A stretch of 64,000 bases of DNA from Amorphophallus konjac (Eukaryota > Streptophyta > Magnoliopsida > Alismatales > Araceae): NCBI GenBank assembly GCA_022559845.1, contig CM040117.1:11432856-11496855 (forward strand). Reading direction: 5' to 3'. Position 1 is the stretch's first letter. Every line of letters begins with the position of its first letter. Shown here one piece after another: positions 1-12,280 of this stretch. The notes under the pieces were generated by a model. That model did not search any database and was not told the DNA's origin. It saw only the letters and a program-made list of their open reading frames with translations. The position numbers and the translations under genes are program-made.

Positions 1-184
1 CAGATTGGAAGTCATGTTTGATCGTGTGTTAGCAGTGTGGTTATTGTAATAAATTGGAATCATCTTGATCAATAGATTTGTTTCTTTTCTTAGCACCTGT
101 GTAATTGTTTAGTTTAGTTTATTAATGTTATTTCTAGCTAGTTTCTAACTATACGACCCGATATTCCACGTCGGGGCGTGACAT
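1..184 (+). mobile_element. 3' end of a plus-strand Ty3/gypsy LTR (element H), cut by the window edge
   Basis: The segment ends in CGGGGCGTGACA, the same terminus as the 5' LTR of element A (3794-3805). Nothing resembling a primer-binding site follows it, so it is more likely the tail of a solo LTR than of a complete element. It is AT-rich with no reading frame. The family assignment rests on the shared terminus only. Confidence 0.45.
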
Positions 185-786
185 CACGAGCCAAAAGTAA
201 GGGTCGCTCAGTTCAGAACTAGGTCCTATTTATAGGGTTTTGGCTAGGGTTTGGAGATTAGATCGATTCTAGAGTCCTTAATCTGCCAGAACCTAATCCC
301 TAAGTGTCCTTAGTAATGTTATAAGCTTCCCTAAGTCGATCTCTTGTAGATAGGATTTCAAAGTTCCAATCTTTTTGCAATTTCTTCACCTTACGGAATC
401 TGCAGGATGTAACGGTCGTGTCTAGGTGCGTTACAGGGCTGTGGCGGTCGCCCGATAGACCGTTACATGTAACGTATATAGAGTTTCAATTTGATAAAAT
501 TCTTTTATTCGTTTATCCATATAATTATCTTATATAATTAGTATTTATCCTTAAAATACGTGAATAAGCCAATTACCCTTCTAGAATATGGGCCAAACTT
601 AATGGGCCTAGTCCATTAACCTTTTGGATTATAATTAGATAGGCTAGGTTAACTAATTATCCTAATTGAGCCTTATAATGACTTATTAATCCAATAATCT
701 TTCATTTATTTATTTAGGCCTTTATAATTTCCAGAAAACTATTTTATAATTCAAAAATTATATATATAAATTCTGGGGTACTACAA
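185..786 (-). mobile_element. U3 part of a minus-strand Ty3/gypsy LTR (S0)
   Basis: Read on the minus strand this begins TGTAGTACCCCAG at 786, close to the LTR starts TGTAGCACCCCGG (S1, at 10502) and TGTAGCAACCCGG (element A 3' LTR, at 14072). A minus-strand TATA box (CTATAAATAG) lies near 227-236, about 550 bases into the LTR. A pair of inverted arms, TAACGGTC at about 410 and GACCGTTA at about 460, brackets a GC-rich loop. The rest of the LTR seems to lie left of the window, split off by the LTR ending at 184. It interrupts the first ~150 bases of element A's 5' LTR. Confidence 0.5.
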
Positions 787-1145
787 GGCTTAACCTATAT
801 ACTCTCGGGCTTGTACGTAATGGGCCTTACAAATGGGTTTAAGGGCATAAAAGCATATATATATGTATATATACTAGGATGGGTTGATTATAAAACCCAA
901 ATCCCTTCACGTGTATACATATGGGCACATGCTTTTCTAAAAGCAAAAAAGGGAAGCCCTAACACAGTAGGGAGTTTGAACGTGGAAGTGGCCATGCATG
1001 GAGGTAAGGGTTTAAGTCTAACAGAGGTAGCGGCTATGGTTTTAGTAAGGGAGGATTAACATGGAAGTTTTAAACTCTTTAGGATTGCATTCGTGGGAAA
1101 CTCCTAACCCTTTAGGATTTTAAAACCCCACTAGGAATTCCTCCA

Positions 1146-1155
1146 CTATAAAAAC
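1146..1155 (+). promoter_or_regulatory. TATA box of element A 5' LTR
   Basis: CTATAAAAACCC follows a run of AT-rich U3 sequence. The equivalent site in the 3' LTR (14585-14593) reads CTATAAGAACCC, so that copy carries an A-to-G change in the box. Confidence 0.6.
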
Positions 1156-1639
1156 CCTGCCCCATCGACGAGCTCCGGCTACTACCGCCGCATCGTTCAT
1201 CCTCCGGTTGTCATACGTGAAGAAGAGAACATGATGTTGTTCTTCTTCCATTAATCCTACTACTGTAGTTGCTGTGATTACGGTTGCGTGATTGCGACTG
1301 CCGTAGTGTTAAGAAGAAGCCTTGCTTCTCCTGATAATATCTGCTGGTCGAGTGCTGCCGTTGCTGCAGTTGCTCTTATTATATATCTTCTTCCCTCGCT
1401 GTCGTCTGCTTCTGTTCGAAGTGCTGCAGTTGTTATTCTTCTTCCACGATCGTGTGCTGCTACATATTCTCCTTTCTCTGCTTCGTTCTGTCATCCAAAT
1501 CAACCAAACAAGGTAGCTTTTCTCAAGAACTGAAGCCCAAGATCAATAATAAAAGGCCATCGCATGCATATATGTAGGATATTCACGATTTCATGCAGTT
1601 TTACCTCGTTTTCTTTAGAGTTTTTGCCTGCATTAAAAT

Positions 1640-2860
1640 AGCGACCAAGAGTAGACCGTTAATTAATGAACGACCTCTTGGAAGGTCGTCAGTTCTTTTA
1701 ATTAGCGACAGTCTCAGGGGCGTAGTTTAATCTACGACCATAGTCCTGCCGCTATTCATGAAAATAGATGTAATAAATACTACATTTTAAAAATTAAATA
1801 TCCCTGTGACCGGATGATAAAATTAATGCATGACCATGTTTCTAGAATCCTAATATTTTTCTCTATATATCCATGTTCTTACTTTCCTGATTATGAGAAC
1901 TCCAAGTCTGTGAATAGTAATATGTGTCTATTATCATATCTGCCCGATGCGTAGCATCGACAAAGAATAGGCGACAGTCCCTTAGTCGCTATTTAAATAA
2001 TGAACGCCCTCATACAAGGGCGCTAATTTGTAAATAACCAATAAATGGAGAATGTATTGAAAATTATGAATGCACGATCGAGGTCAGGGCGTCATTTAAA
2101 GAATGAATGCCACTATACACAGTCGCTATTTAAAATCATAGATATTAATTTCTAGAAAACTTCTAGCATTAACGCCCTTACACGGTGCCGTTAATTATTA
2201 TTAGTTTCTTAAAAATTCTGTTGTAAATTAGGATTGAATGACCTCTCAGAAGGTCGCTATTTCATTAAATAGCGACTTCTGTTGGGACGTAGATTCCTGT
2301 CTCTCGGTTTTATCGCGTTTTCTAGCCCATATCACGGGTATACTTGACACTCTCATCTCACATCCGTAGATGGGGTTTCTATTTTTGATTCTATCAATTA
2401 CACACTAATTCTCGGTGATGTTTGAACCCTCTGCGGAATATTCCTTCCTTCGGACTGGTGATTTCATCATGGAGACCTCCGTAAGTCTACGCTAGCCTTG
2501 GATTCCCTCAAGGCAGTCGAGCAGGTTGTACCCTCAAAACCCTGAAAACCCTTCTAGCCATGTCACTCTGAAGAAATATGGTGGTCTAGCCCTCATAGAG
2601 TGCTGCCATGGCCTTTATGAGAAGTTCTGCCTTCTGTCTTGAAATAGAGACAGCCATCTGGGTGCTAATTGAATTAGCGACCGGACAACCGTCGTTATTC
2701 ACTAAACCTGCGACCTGGTGAGTGTCGCTAATTCCTTAATGAGCGACATGAGCTTAGGCGCTAATTAATCTAGCATGTACTATTCACATGAATTAGCGAC
2801 CAGACAGTGGGCGCTATTTCTGTAAATAATGGTGACTGAGTGGGCGCCAATTACCCAGAT
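1640..2860 (+). repeat. Dispersed GCGAC/GTCGC palindromic motif array in the LTR
   Basis: At least ten copies of AGCGAC or its complement GTCGCTA occur here, mostly paired as short inverted repeats 20-40 bases apart and flanked by AATTA/TTTAAAT spacers (for example around 1641-1720, 1970-2030, 2236-2275, 2670-2760, 2795-2850). A variant GGGCGCTAA/GGGCGTTA also recurs. The solo LTR S1 carries similar motifs at 7710-7900. Confidence 0.6.
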
Positions 2861-3812
2861 TCATAACTTGTCTTGGTTTTAGTGTGGTTTAACGTTATGT
2901 CCTACTTGTTCAAAGTTCTGCCCTTGAACTCTTTCATTCGTGAAATCTACCTTATCATCCTACAATGGTTATTCCTTTGGAACTCTATATTGACTATAAC
3001 TATAGTGGATGTCTAAAATATACATGATCGTATGCCTGTGCATATAGGGCCCAATATGGTCCTGAGAGGAGCACCCAAAAGTACTTGTGCCCATGGGAGT
3101 TGATTGATCACGGTGTGACATTGCACCGAAGTGCATGACTTGCTTGATTTTAATGACATTCCACGACTCGTACTTGACTTGACATGACATGACTTGCGTG
3201 GCCCGGAATGGGTATTCACTTGCTTGATACTATAATAGCCAATTCCCATGACATGACTTGATATAATTACATGCTTGACCATCTTGATACACTTTACATG
3301 AATATCCTGAAATTCTTGCTAGTTAACTCTTGATACTCTTCTAACTCTCATCTTTATCTTGCGTACATGCATAGCTATACTTGCATTCATGTAACATGTA
3401 ATCTACTTTAAGCAAGTTTGTACTTGAGATATAATTCCTACTAAGCATTTGCGCACCTAGTGTTTTCCCCTATCTTTTAGGTAACTCCGATGACGAAGCT
3501 GAATCAGATGGGGACGGACATGAGTGAAGAGCGTAGAGCTGTTCCAACTATTGGAGTTGTTATCTAGTCACGTCTTTTCTATTTTCTTGAGTCAACCACT
3601 GTAATTTCCTTTTTATTGAGTCCAAGTTTGTCATTAGTATTCTCCTAATTGAAGGTATGTAAGACGGTTTCAAATAAATAAAGGATTTGGTTTATCTCTA
3701 CTTTTGTGCGCTCTGTTTGTGTGTCGAATACACTTATGCTCTGATTGACATGATTGATATAACTCATCATGCGTACCAGGTTCTTTCCGCGCTCGGGGCG
3801 TGACAATTTTTG

Positions 3813-3824
3813 TGGTATCAGAGC
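3813..3824 (+). other. Primer-binding site of element A (tRNA-iMet type)
   Basis: TGGTATCAGAGC, the complement of the plant initiator-Met tRNA 3' end, lies 7 bases after the LTR end at 3805. Confidence 0.85.
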
Positions 3825-3977
3825 CTAGGATATTCAATTCCTAGGAACCCAAGTCCAAGGATAGGCTGAGACCTTCACCCGGTGAGATTGGGTAGAGCCA
3901 TGGATTAAGTTAACTTAGTGACTTAGACTCTTGATTAATCAAATATTAATATAGTTACTTAAAAATCTTGTAGGATC

Positions 3978-4820
3978 ATGGCCGCTGAATGTGCTCAATG
4001 GCGCGAGATGCAGCGCACGATGCAAGGCCTCACTCAAGCGCTACAACAGGTAGCGCAAGGCGGAGCGAACCGTGGAGCAGGTGATCTCCACCGTAGTTTC
4101 TGTAATCTGAACCCACCAAAGTTTATTGGTTCAACCGACCCTGACAATGCTGAGCACTGGATCAGGGAGATTGAACGGATATTCAGTGTTATGCAATGCA
4201 CAGATGAGGAGAAAGTATTATTGGTGACATTCCAACTAGAGCTGGATGCTCTTTTTTGATGGGAGTCAGTAGAAGCTACACTGCCTCATGATCACGTCAC
4301 ATGGGGTGAGTTCGTAGAATACTTCAACAACAAATACTTCTCGGACAGTATACAAGAGAAGAAAGCCACAGAATTTGCCACACTCAAGCAAAGGGCTCTA
4401 TCTGTAGCCGAATATGAGGCATAATTTTCCCGTCTGTCGAGGTACGCACCGCACTTGGTGAGTACTGAGAAAATGAAAGTTAGAAGATTTCTCAACGGGC
4501 TTAGGCCGTAATACATTACCTAACTGGTGCCGATGGACATCCAAGTCTATTCGGAGATGATCAGGCGGGCCCAGCTGCTAGAAGACGCCACGGAGTTGTC
4601 CGATCGGATCCGTGGGAAGGATAAAAAGGAACACGTCACAAGCTCCGGTACCTTCAAACCCTAGTTCAACAAGAAGAGGTCAAGCAACAGAGGAGATTCC
4701 TCCCAGGAGAAGAAGTTTAAGAAGAATAGTAAGCCCTTCTCCATTACTACCACACCTTCCAAAGAGGTGTGTAAGCACTGTGACAAGGCCGGCAATAAGG
4801 CCGAGGAATGCTAGAGGAAA
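3978..4820 (+). pseudogene. Element A gag (capsid region), broken
   Basis: The ATG at 3978 opens a 93-codon frame with the Ty3/gypsy gag signature: N-terminal Gln-rich helix, then NPPKFIGSTDPDNAEHWI (about residues 46-63), the usual F-x-G-x-x-DP-x-x-A-x-x-W pattern. The frame stops at 4257 where a conserved Trp codon has become TGA; the next codon is still Trp. The same frame continues with further stops at about 4420 and 4508, and a frameshift follows before the zinc-knuckle region. A first knuckle near 4770 has Asn in place of His. This is a virus-like capsid gene relic with no expected product. Confidence 0.8.
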
Positions 4821-5363
4821 TTGGGAGCTTGTCTCCATTGCGGGAGCCATGCTCATCAGATTCCTGACTGCCCCTTGCTTAATGATCAAGCCGGAGACGA
4901 TAAGTGCCCTGTGAAGAAGCAAGCACGTCTCCAACCTCTTCAAGAGGCAAAGCAAGATGAAGGTGGACTGGTGGAAGGTACATTAAAAATTTGTTCCATG
5001 TCTGCTCATGTCTTGTTTGATACCGGCGTGTCACATTCTTTTGTTTCCAAGAAGTTTGCTGACCCATTACCTATGAAACCAAAGTGGATAGATCTAGTTA
5101 TTTCAACCCCTCTCGGAAACGAATCCGAGATTTCACACCATTATCTGAATTGTGAAGTTATGGTGAAAGGGAAAAATCTACCTGCCGATTTAATATGCCT
5201 AGACATGAAGGATTATGATGTCATACTAGGAGCCGATTGGCTATCCACACACAAGACAGTTATAGATTGTCGGAACGGCAAGGTGACTTTTAAGGAGTTC
5301 CCAGAACTTGTCTACACTAGCCCTAAGGGTCGGAACAAGTCACCCTTTATTTCGGCTCTCTGA
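4821..5363 (+). pseudogene. Element A CCHC zinc knuckle plus aspartic protease
   Basis: The open frame of 180 codons begins inside the polyprotein. An intact CX2CX4HX4C knuckle (CLHCGSHAHQIPDC) occupies residues 4-17 and would bind the element's RNA. The retropepsin-like active site is DTG at residues 67-69, preceded by the usual hydrophobic stretch and followed by V where most family members have A. The second hydrophobic motif, DVILGADWL (about residues 133-141), fits the ILG-x-D-W-L signature of Ty3/gypsy proteases. The frame closes with TGA at 5361. It would cleave the gag-pol polyprotein. Confidence 0.8.
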
Positions 5364-5390
5364 GCTAGTAAGCTCTTAAGGAAAGGGTGC

Positions 5391-6542
5391 ATGGCTTTCA
5401 TAGCATTTGTGACCGCCACGGAAGTTAAGGAGTCTAAGATAGAAGACATCCGAGTGGTTCGGGAGTTTCCCGATGTGTTCCTGGAAGATCTACCCGGATT
5501 ACCTCCGCAAAGAGAAGTGGCCTTCACTATCGAACTTATCCCTGGTGCTGGCCCAGTTTCTAAGGCACCTTATAGGATGTCCTCTACCGAGCTCAAAGAA
5601 TTAAAGGAGCAATTAATGGAGTTTTTTCATCAGGCCGAGCACTTCCCCGTAGGGAGCGCCCATACTATTTGTAAAGAAGAAAGATGGATCTATGAGGCTC
5701 TGCATCGACTATCGGTAGTTGAACCATCTTACTATCCAGAACAAGTATCCACTGCCGAGGATCGATGAATTATTTGATCAGATATCTTGATCCAAATATT
5801 TCTCAAAGATTGATCTCAGGTTGGGATATCACCAACTGAGGATCAAGGATGATGATATTCATAAGATCGCATTTCGGAGTAGGTATGGGCACTACGAATT
5901 TGTTGTTATGCCTTTTGGAGTAACGAATGCCCCTACAGCCTTTATGCAGTTGAGGAATAGCATATTCAGGCCTCATTTGGATCAATTTGTAGTGGTCTTC
6001 ATTGATGACATATTGATTTATTCAAAGATCGAAGAAGATCATGAAGAACACTTGAGGATTGCATTACAAATATTGAGGAGTAATCAACTCTATGCCAAGC
6101 TTAGTAAATGCGACTTCTGGTTTGAAGAAGTGTCTTTCTTAGGACATGTGATCTCAAATGATGGGATTTCTGTTGACCCCTCAAAGGTCGAGACCGTGAA
6201 GAACTGGGAAAGACCAACCAATGCAACAGAGATCTGAAGTTTCTTAGGTCTAGCTGACTATTATCAACGATTCATCAAGGACTTCTCTAAGATCGATGTC
6301 CCTCTTACTAGGCTGACTCGTAAAGAAATTCCTTATAAGTGGGATGAAGATTGTGAGAAGAGTTTTCAAGCCTTGAAGGATCATCTGACAACTGCCCCAG
6401 TTTTATCACTACCAATTGAAGGAGAGAAGTTCAAGGTATATACCAATGCGTCTGGCATTAGCCTCTGATGTGTATTAATGCAACAAGGGATGGTCATTGC
6501 TTATTCTTCCCGACAATTAAAGAAACATGAGGAGAACTATCC
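5391..6542 (+). pseudogene. Element A reverse transcriptase and start of RNase H, broken
   Basis: The N-terminal RT linker (VVREFPDVFLEDLPGLPP, typical of chromoviruses) lies in the frame 5391-5768. The fingers region 5630-5820 is frameshifted. A second frame, 5821-6237, holds the palm: [13 protein letters not shown] and the catalytic [10 protein letters not shown] at about 5998-6027 (the YxDD box, here F-I-D-D). TGA at 6235 interrupts before the thumb and connection; RNase H begins near 6430 with a TGA at about 6467. The coding sequence breaks off at 6542 where S1 is inserted and resumes at 10503. Confidence 0.8.
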
Positions 6543-9500
6543 TGTCACTCCCCGAACCGATAGCAGCGGAACGTGTCGTTTGCTCGGAACGTGATAGTTA
6601 AACAGTCGAGTCAATCAGAGCATAGTCATTCGACAAAGTATAATTGAACAAAGTAATAATTTTATTTCAAATATAAGTTCATTACAAATTGGACCCAATA
6701 GAAGAAAAGACTCAATAAAGAAAAATTACAATGAGACATAAGATGCAAGATAACCAGACTAGACGGTTCTTCTAGATGTCAGAGTTCTCTTCACTCTTGC
6801 CCTTGCCCATCATGTTTAGTCTCGTCGTCACTAAGGTCATTACCTGAAAAATATTGGAATACGCAAGGTGATCGAACGCTCAGTAGGACTTAATATCTCA
6901 AGCTCCAAGCTAACTTTAAGTGAATTACATGTTAATATGCTCATGCAAGTCATGCAAAATATAAGAGATCAAGAGTTATAATGGCGCGAGATAAAAACAA
7001 GAACTATAAGAACAATCAAGAGATATGAGATCAATTAGATAAACATATCACGAACTATTGTGGCAAGATAACGAGTACTAACATTAAGGTAGTTCAAGAA
7101 CATTCACGATGACCAATATAGAAGTAAGCCAATCACTTCTACTAGCACTATATAGAGTTTGCCAAGACACTAAGGGGAAGTCACGATAATATGACAGCCC
7201 CTCTAACAAGATAATTCAAGATTTTATCATGATGAAAAATAAGTTGTGGAAGGGTGCACTATGATGGCAATTGCTCCCGATCATAACTATCACGTGAGCT
7301 TTTGCACATCAAGCACCACATAGGATTGGGCAATGCGCTAAGGGGAAATCATGAAGATATGACCACCCCTCATGGAAATAAGTTATAGACAACTATAGGT
7401 GGTGAATGCCAGCACTTGATCATCGTATACCGGTAAACGTTTGGACTTTGCCTCGCCCAATAGGGTCAGATCAGGACCCGTAGCATTTAAAATGTCATTT
7501 TATTGGGACCTATAGCCCCTGACATTTTGTCTAGACTATTTCCATATTAATGGCCAAGAATTTCAAGGATCAAGCATGTACGAACAATAGGGTAGATTTC
7601 ATTGAACAGAGATTCAAGATAGACCTCGACAAGTCTAGTACGATGGCACACGAAAACTGAGATAATTCAAGAAATCTGGGAGATTGGCATCTCGTCAGAG
7701 CACCATATATTTAAGAAGTCGCGCCCATAGTGGCGGTCACTCATTCTCTGAACAAAGCATTGAAGAATTGCTACCTCCATAATACGGTTGCTTTTACACT
7801 AAGCGCTCGCCAATAAGGCCGCCCCTTCAACATGCTCATGACAAAAAATGGCGATAACCAATGTAGTCGCTAATCAAATTAGCACCTTATAAGTCAGATA
7901 GAGACAGATCTCTCACAGAAACGCCATAACAACGTTCTATGAGGGCCGGGTGTCATGTTTTCTTTAGAGTGACATGACTAACAGGGTTCCAGGGTTCTTG
8001 TGGTACAACTAGCTCAGTCGGTCTTGAGGGAATCCAAGGCTACGAGGAGACTTACGGAGATCCCAATGACTAACTTGCTAGTCCGAAGGAACGGAATGTC
8101 CAACGGAGGGCTCGTATGTCACCGAGAGTTGAGAGTGTATCGGGAGACCAACGTGAAACGTGGGACTGCGTCTATGGACTGAGCCGTATTGCCAATATGA
8201 TCCACGGTACAGATCAAATCTCGAGAAAAATAAAATAAATCGCGTCCATGCAAGTAGGTGTCAATTCATATCTTAATTTCTATTTAATCTAATAATAGCA
8301 TCTCTTTAAAAGGACGGATACTATTTTTAGAACTAATTACATGGTAATTAAGAGAAATTTACAAGGATCATGACTATATATATATTATACTTTTTACCGA
8401 CTTTGATCACAAGATATGAATTTTCTAGGATTTAATCATGATACGTAGTTTTTTAATTTGATCACGATGAATAGTAATATTTTCCAATAAAATAAAAATA
8501 TCGAAACTAAATATATGATATTTAAGAGAAAAATCTAAAGATTCTAAAAATATATATTTTATAATTTATTGTTACATAATTTCATAGATATAGATTTTTA
8601 AAGATATAGTTAAAAGGTATATATGTATATATTTAAAAGAATGAGCTGTGGTTGCTGTTGACGCTATTTAAATAATAAAAATGTCAACTTCTTTAAACCT
8701 CTCGTTTCTCGACGTAACCACTTCGGAATCGCGCATTCTATACACTGAAATGAAGGGCTCGTAAAACTCTACCTAATCGGACGTTCAAAATAATTTTCAC
8801 TTGAGAGACGGGGGATCTTGAGATAGGAGGATCGAAAAACGGGACTATCACCCTCATTATCTCGGTCTCCACCCTAATAACACGCCCATAAAATTTCATG
8901 ACCAAAGGCCACTATGGCGCCTACGAAAAGGCCATCAACGTAAAAATCTACTAATACTATGCTACAGAGAAAACCATGAATTCACAGTGTAAATTTTTAT
9001 ACTTCGTAAATGTAATTTCTAACTAGTTAATATATCATATAAATACATGATAATTTAGAGAAAATCATGGAGACTAATAATATGAAATTTGTGATTTTTA
9101 GGCATATGATTTTATGTATAACCTTTTTTAAGCATGTTGTATTAATTATGATAAACATACAAATCACGGTTAAACATAAATCATGCAGACATTGAACATG
9201 ACTAACTTCTAACGCATGCTATTGAGGATTTGCGTTTGAGAGATTGCCTACCATTGGGGGGGTTGGTGATGATAAATACTAAGTCGGGGATGTAGAGAAA
9301 ATAACCCACGAGAAAACCCTTAAGCCTTAGTGCAGCTTGTGCTCACACCCATAGCCACCTCATTACACTACGGTAAGGAAGAAGATGGGAGAAGCAATTA
9401 GCAGGCTTGTTCTTCACGTACGAAAGCAGCAACGGCAGCAAGTTCACTTCGCGGATGTGAAAGATGCACGAACGGTGGCAGCAACAACATGTTTTCTACA

Positions 9501-10502
9501 AACTCGATGGAGGTTGGTTTTATAAGAATGAGGGGGTCGAATACTACAAAGGCAAGGTTTAATTACTTGCCATGCAGTACAATTCTGCCTACTAATTTAA
9601 CAACCGCCTGCCGTTTTCAATTTTAAAAAAAAGAACCCTAAAGCCATGCTGGTCGAACGTGAGGGGGAAAAATAATGAGCCACAAGCTGATTTGTTTATG
9701 CTTTTTTTTCCTTGGAGGCCACCTCTCGTAGGCCCTTGCTCCCATTTAAGCCCATATACATTGATATGTAGTCCTAAGCCCATGCTTAAAGATATTGGTT
9801 TAGTGGTTCATGTTTATAACTTCAGTCTATTAAAATCTTAAGGCTCTATATGCAGCTAGGCCTTTTGTCTTTTTTAAGTATTTATGGGTGTTCAAAGCCC
9901 ACCAATTATTATTAAGGCCCATCATTATTTTTAAAGCCCATTGAGTATAAATTTTTAGCTTAATATTATTGGGTTGGGTTCTTTCTTCTTACAAATTCGC
10001 ATGGGTTAAGCCTTAAACCTTTATTAAGGCTCACTAATTATATTCCTTAGAATTATAAAATGGTTTAACTTATTCATTTGGTGTGGCCTAATATTCTGGG
10101 GTCTTTATTCACTTGAGAGTAAAACTTTATATGAGTATTTTATTTACCTAAATTTCTATTGTCCACCGTTGTCTCGGGTATCAAAGTCAGGTTCGATCCT
10201 ATGAAGGTCCTTATATATATGTATGTGTATAATTATATTTTTGAAATGAAATTCCCTTAAAATAATTGAATTGTATTTTCAATTTAAGCTACAGATAGAT
10301 AAAAGAATATATTCAATTCCTATTTCTCAATTATTTATTTATACCTTTATTGATGCCCATTAACATTTAAGCCCATTAAGTATTTTATCTAATTATCACG
10401 TTTCTTTTATCTAAATTTTAATTTCTATAATTTTTTTCTTTCTATGTCTAATATTTAAAGTTATTTTTATTTATTCTATATTTAAATTTCCGGGGTGCTA
10501 CA
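6543..10502 (-). mobile_element. S1: 3.96-kb solo LTR of a Ty3/gypsy element, inserted in element A RNase H
   Basis: On the plus strand it starts TGTCACTCCCCG and ends CGGGGTGCTACA, so the LTR runs on the minus strand (TGTAGCACCCCGG to CGGGGAGTGACA). The flanks TATCC (6538-6542) and TACCC (10503-10507) are a 5-bp target duplication with one mismatch, and removing S1 rejoins the RNase H sequence. There is no PBS, polypurine tract or protein, as expected of a solo LTR left by LTR-LTR recombination. Short frames (for example 8000-8182, 9592-9841) have no family features. About 200 bases (7925-8130) match element A's LTR (2410-2610) in inverse orientation. Confidence 0.8.
9516..9526 (-). promoter_or_regulatory. 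TATA box of solo LTR S1
   Basis: Minus-strand CTTATAAAACC, about 980 bases from the LTR start, in the position expected for a U3 promoter. It is followed downstream on the minus strand by a GC-richer stretch resembling a leader. Confidence 0.5.
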
Positions 10503-10781
10503 TACCCGGTGCACGACTTAGAGTTGGCCGCGGTAGTGTTTGATCTAAAGATCTGGAGACACTATCTCTACGGAGAACAATTCACCATGTACTCCGATCA
10601 TAAAAGTCTCAAGTACTTATTCTCAGAAAAGGAATTAAATATGAGACAAAGGTTTTGGCTAGAATATGTCAAAGACTTCGACTTCACAATACAATATCAT
10701 CTTGGAAAAGGAAATTCCGTAGCTGATGCCCTCAGTCGAAAGCCAAGAGCCTTATTAGCCAACTGTATGATCCAAGAGTGA
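10503..10781 (+). pseudogene. Element A RNase H, 3' part
   Basis: This continues the frame broken at 6542. It shows [19 protein letters not shown], the catalytic-Asp segment [13 protein letters not shown] and the C-terminal [13 protein letters not shown] signature of Ty3/gypsy RNase H. The frame ends with TGA at 10779. RNase H would remove RNA from the RNA-DNA hybrid during reverse transcription. Confidence 0.85.
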
Positions 10782-11887
10782 AAATTACTGGAGCAATTAA
10801 CTAAGCTGGATATAAGCACGGACAAGGAGAAAGGGTGTATTTCTCTATCACACATGAGGATACAACCGGACCTACTCTCCGAAATTCAAGGACTTCAAGA
10901 TAATGACCCGATACTGGTAGAAATAAAAGGTAGGCTAGAAGAACGACCTGATTCCAAGATAATATCAGATGAAAGATTATTGTTATGAGAAAGGACTTGT
11001 GTACCGGATTGTCCAGAATTGAAGAAGAAAATTTTAGAAGAAGCTCACAGATCAAGGTACACAATTCACCCCGGATCTACCAAGATGTACCAAGACTTGA
11101 AACGAACCTTTTGGTGGCCCAACATGAAAAGGGAGGTAGCGGACTTTGTGTCTCGCTGTCTCACGTGCCAACAAGTCAAGACGGAACACCAAAAGCCTGC
11201 CGGTAAGCTACATCCTTTGGATATTCCTAAGTGGAAGTGGGAGGATATCGGCATGGACTTCATTATGGGTCTGTCTAAATCTAAAGGAGGACATGATGGA
11301 ATATGGGCCATTATAGATCGATTAACCAAGTCAGCTCACTTCCTACTAATAAAGAGCCGATGGTCAGTTGATGTTCTTGCTATCTTGTACATAAAGAAGT
11401 TGTCAGACTGCATGGAGTTCCTGTTTCGATCGTGTCTGACCGAGACCTACATTTCACTTCTCATTTCTGGAAGGGTCTACAACATTCGTTGGGAACAAGA
11501 CTCAACTTTAGTACAGCTTTTCATCCTCAAACGGATGGTCAGACCGAGAGAACAAATCAAGTCGTGGAAGACATGCTATGAGCTTGTATCATTGATTTCG
11601 GTGGAAGTTGGCATGATCATCTACCCTTGGTTGAGTTTGCATATAATAATAGTTACTAGGCAAGTATTCAAATGGCACCTTTCGAGACATTATATGGAAG
11701 GAGTTGCCGATCACCCTTATGCTGGGATGAGGTTGGCAAAAAACAACTACTAGGCCCCGGACATGGTAATAGACACCACAAAAAAGATTCAAATCATTAG
11801 AGAAAGACTCCGAATGGCTCAGTCTAGACAAAAGACTTACGTCGACACCAGAAGAAGATACCTCGAGTTCCAAGTCGGAGATCATGT
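10782..11887 (+). pseudogene. Element A integrase, broken
   Basis: The HHCC zinc domain is visible in the frame 11019-11753: H in EEAHRS, H in TIHPG and the pair in CLTCQQ. The catalytic core starts with WEDIGMDFIMGL (first Asp). The frame then slips before the second Asp, which is found as SDRD near 11435 in another frame; 11753 is a stop. Downstream, 11760-11887 still resembles the region leading to the integrase tail, ending at the S2 insertion. The enzyme would have joined element DNA to the chromosome; this copy cannot. Confidence 0.8.
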
Positions 11888-12280
11888 TGTTGATGTTTTT
11901 CTCTTTGTGTGATGTGATGTGATGATGTGTGTGTGTGAATATAGTGGTATGAGAGATATATGTGTGAAGATGTGTGAGCAAGCAATGACCTAACTCAAAC
12001 AATCACCAAACCAGAAGCATGGGCATGTCATCAATGTTCATGTGAACGAAAATAAAAACACACGCCAGGACGTGGAGCAAAGGAATGGAATAAAACACAC
12101 ACTGTAGGTGTGGAGCAAGTAAAGTAAAGAGAAGAGCAAGAAAGAGAACAATGATGAATAATACCCAACCAAAGAAGTGTGATCGCCACCAAGGTAATTA
12201 AAATAGCAAAGCTAGGCTAAATACATTGGAAAGAGAAGGATGCAACACCCTCCCACGGGAGATGAAAACCAGAACTCTGC

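Larger units (their letters stand above)
787..3805 (+). mobile_element. 5' LTR of element A, lacking its first ~150 bases
   Basis: Bases 787-1383 match 14222-14828 of the 3' LTR almost base for base (shared TATACTCYCGGGCTTGTAC and following sequence). The LTR ends in GGGGCGTGACA at 3805, immediately before the PBS. The 3' LTR has ~150 bases before the matching point, here replaced by S0, so the full LTR would be about 3.2 kb. No protein is encoded; short frames at 811-1533 are LTR sequence. Confidence 0.8.

Noticed and set aside
811..1533. Short plus-strand frames near the left edge
   Set aside because: They lie in element A LTR, have non-ATG starts in part, and no homology; the matching 3' LTR region has different frames.
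11589..12002. 137-codon minus-strand frame overlapping element A integrase and S2
   Set aside because: It spans an insertion boundary and is antisense to clear integrase sequence; chance frame.
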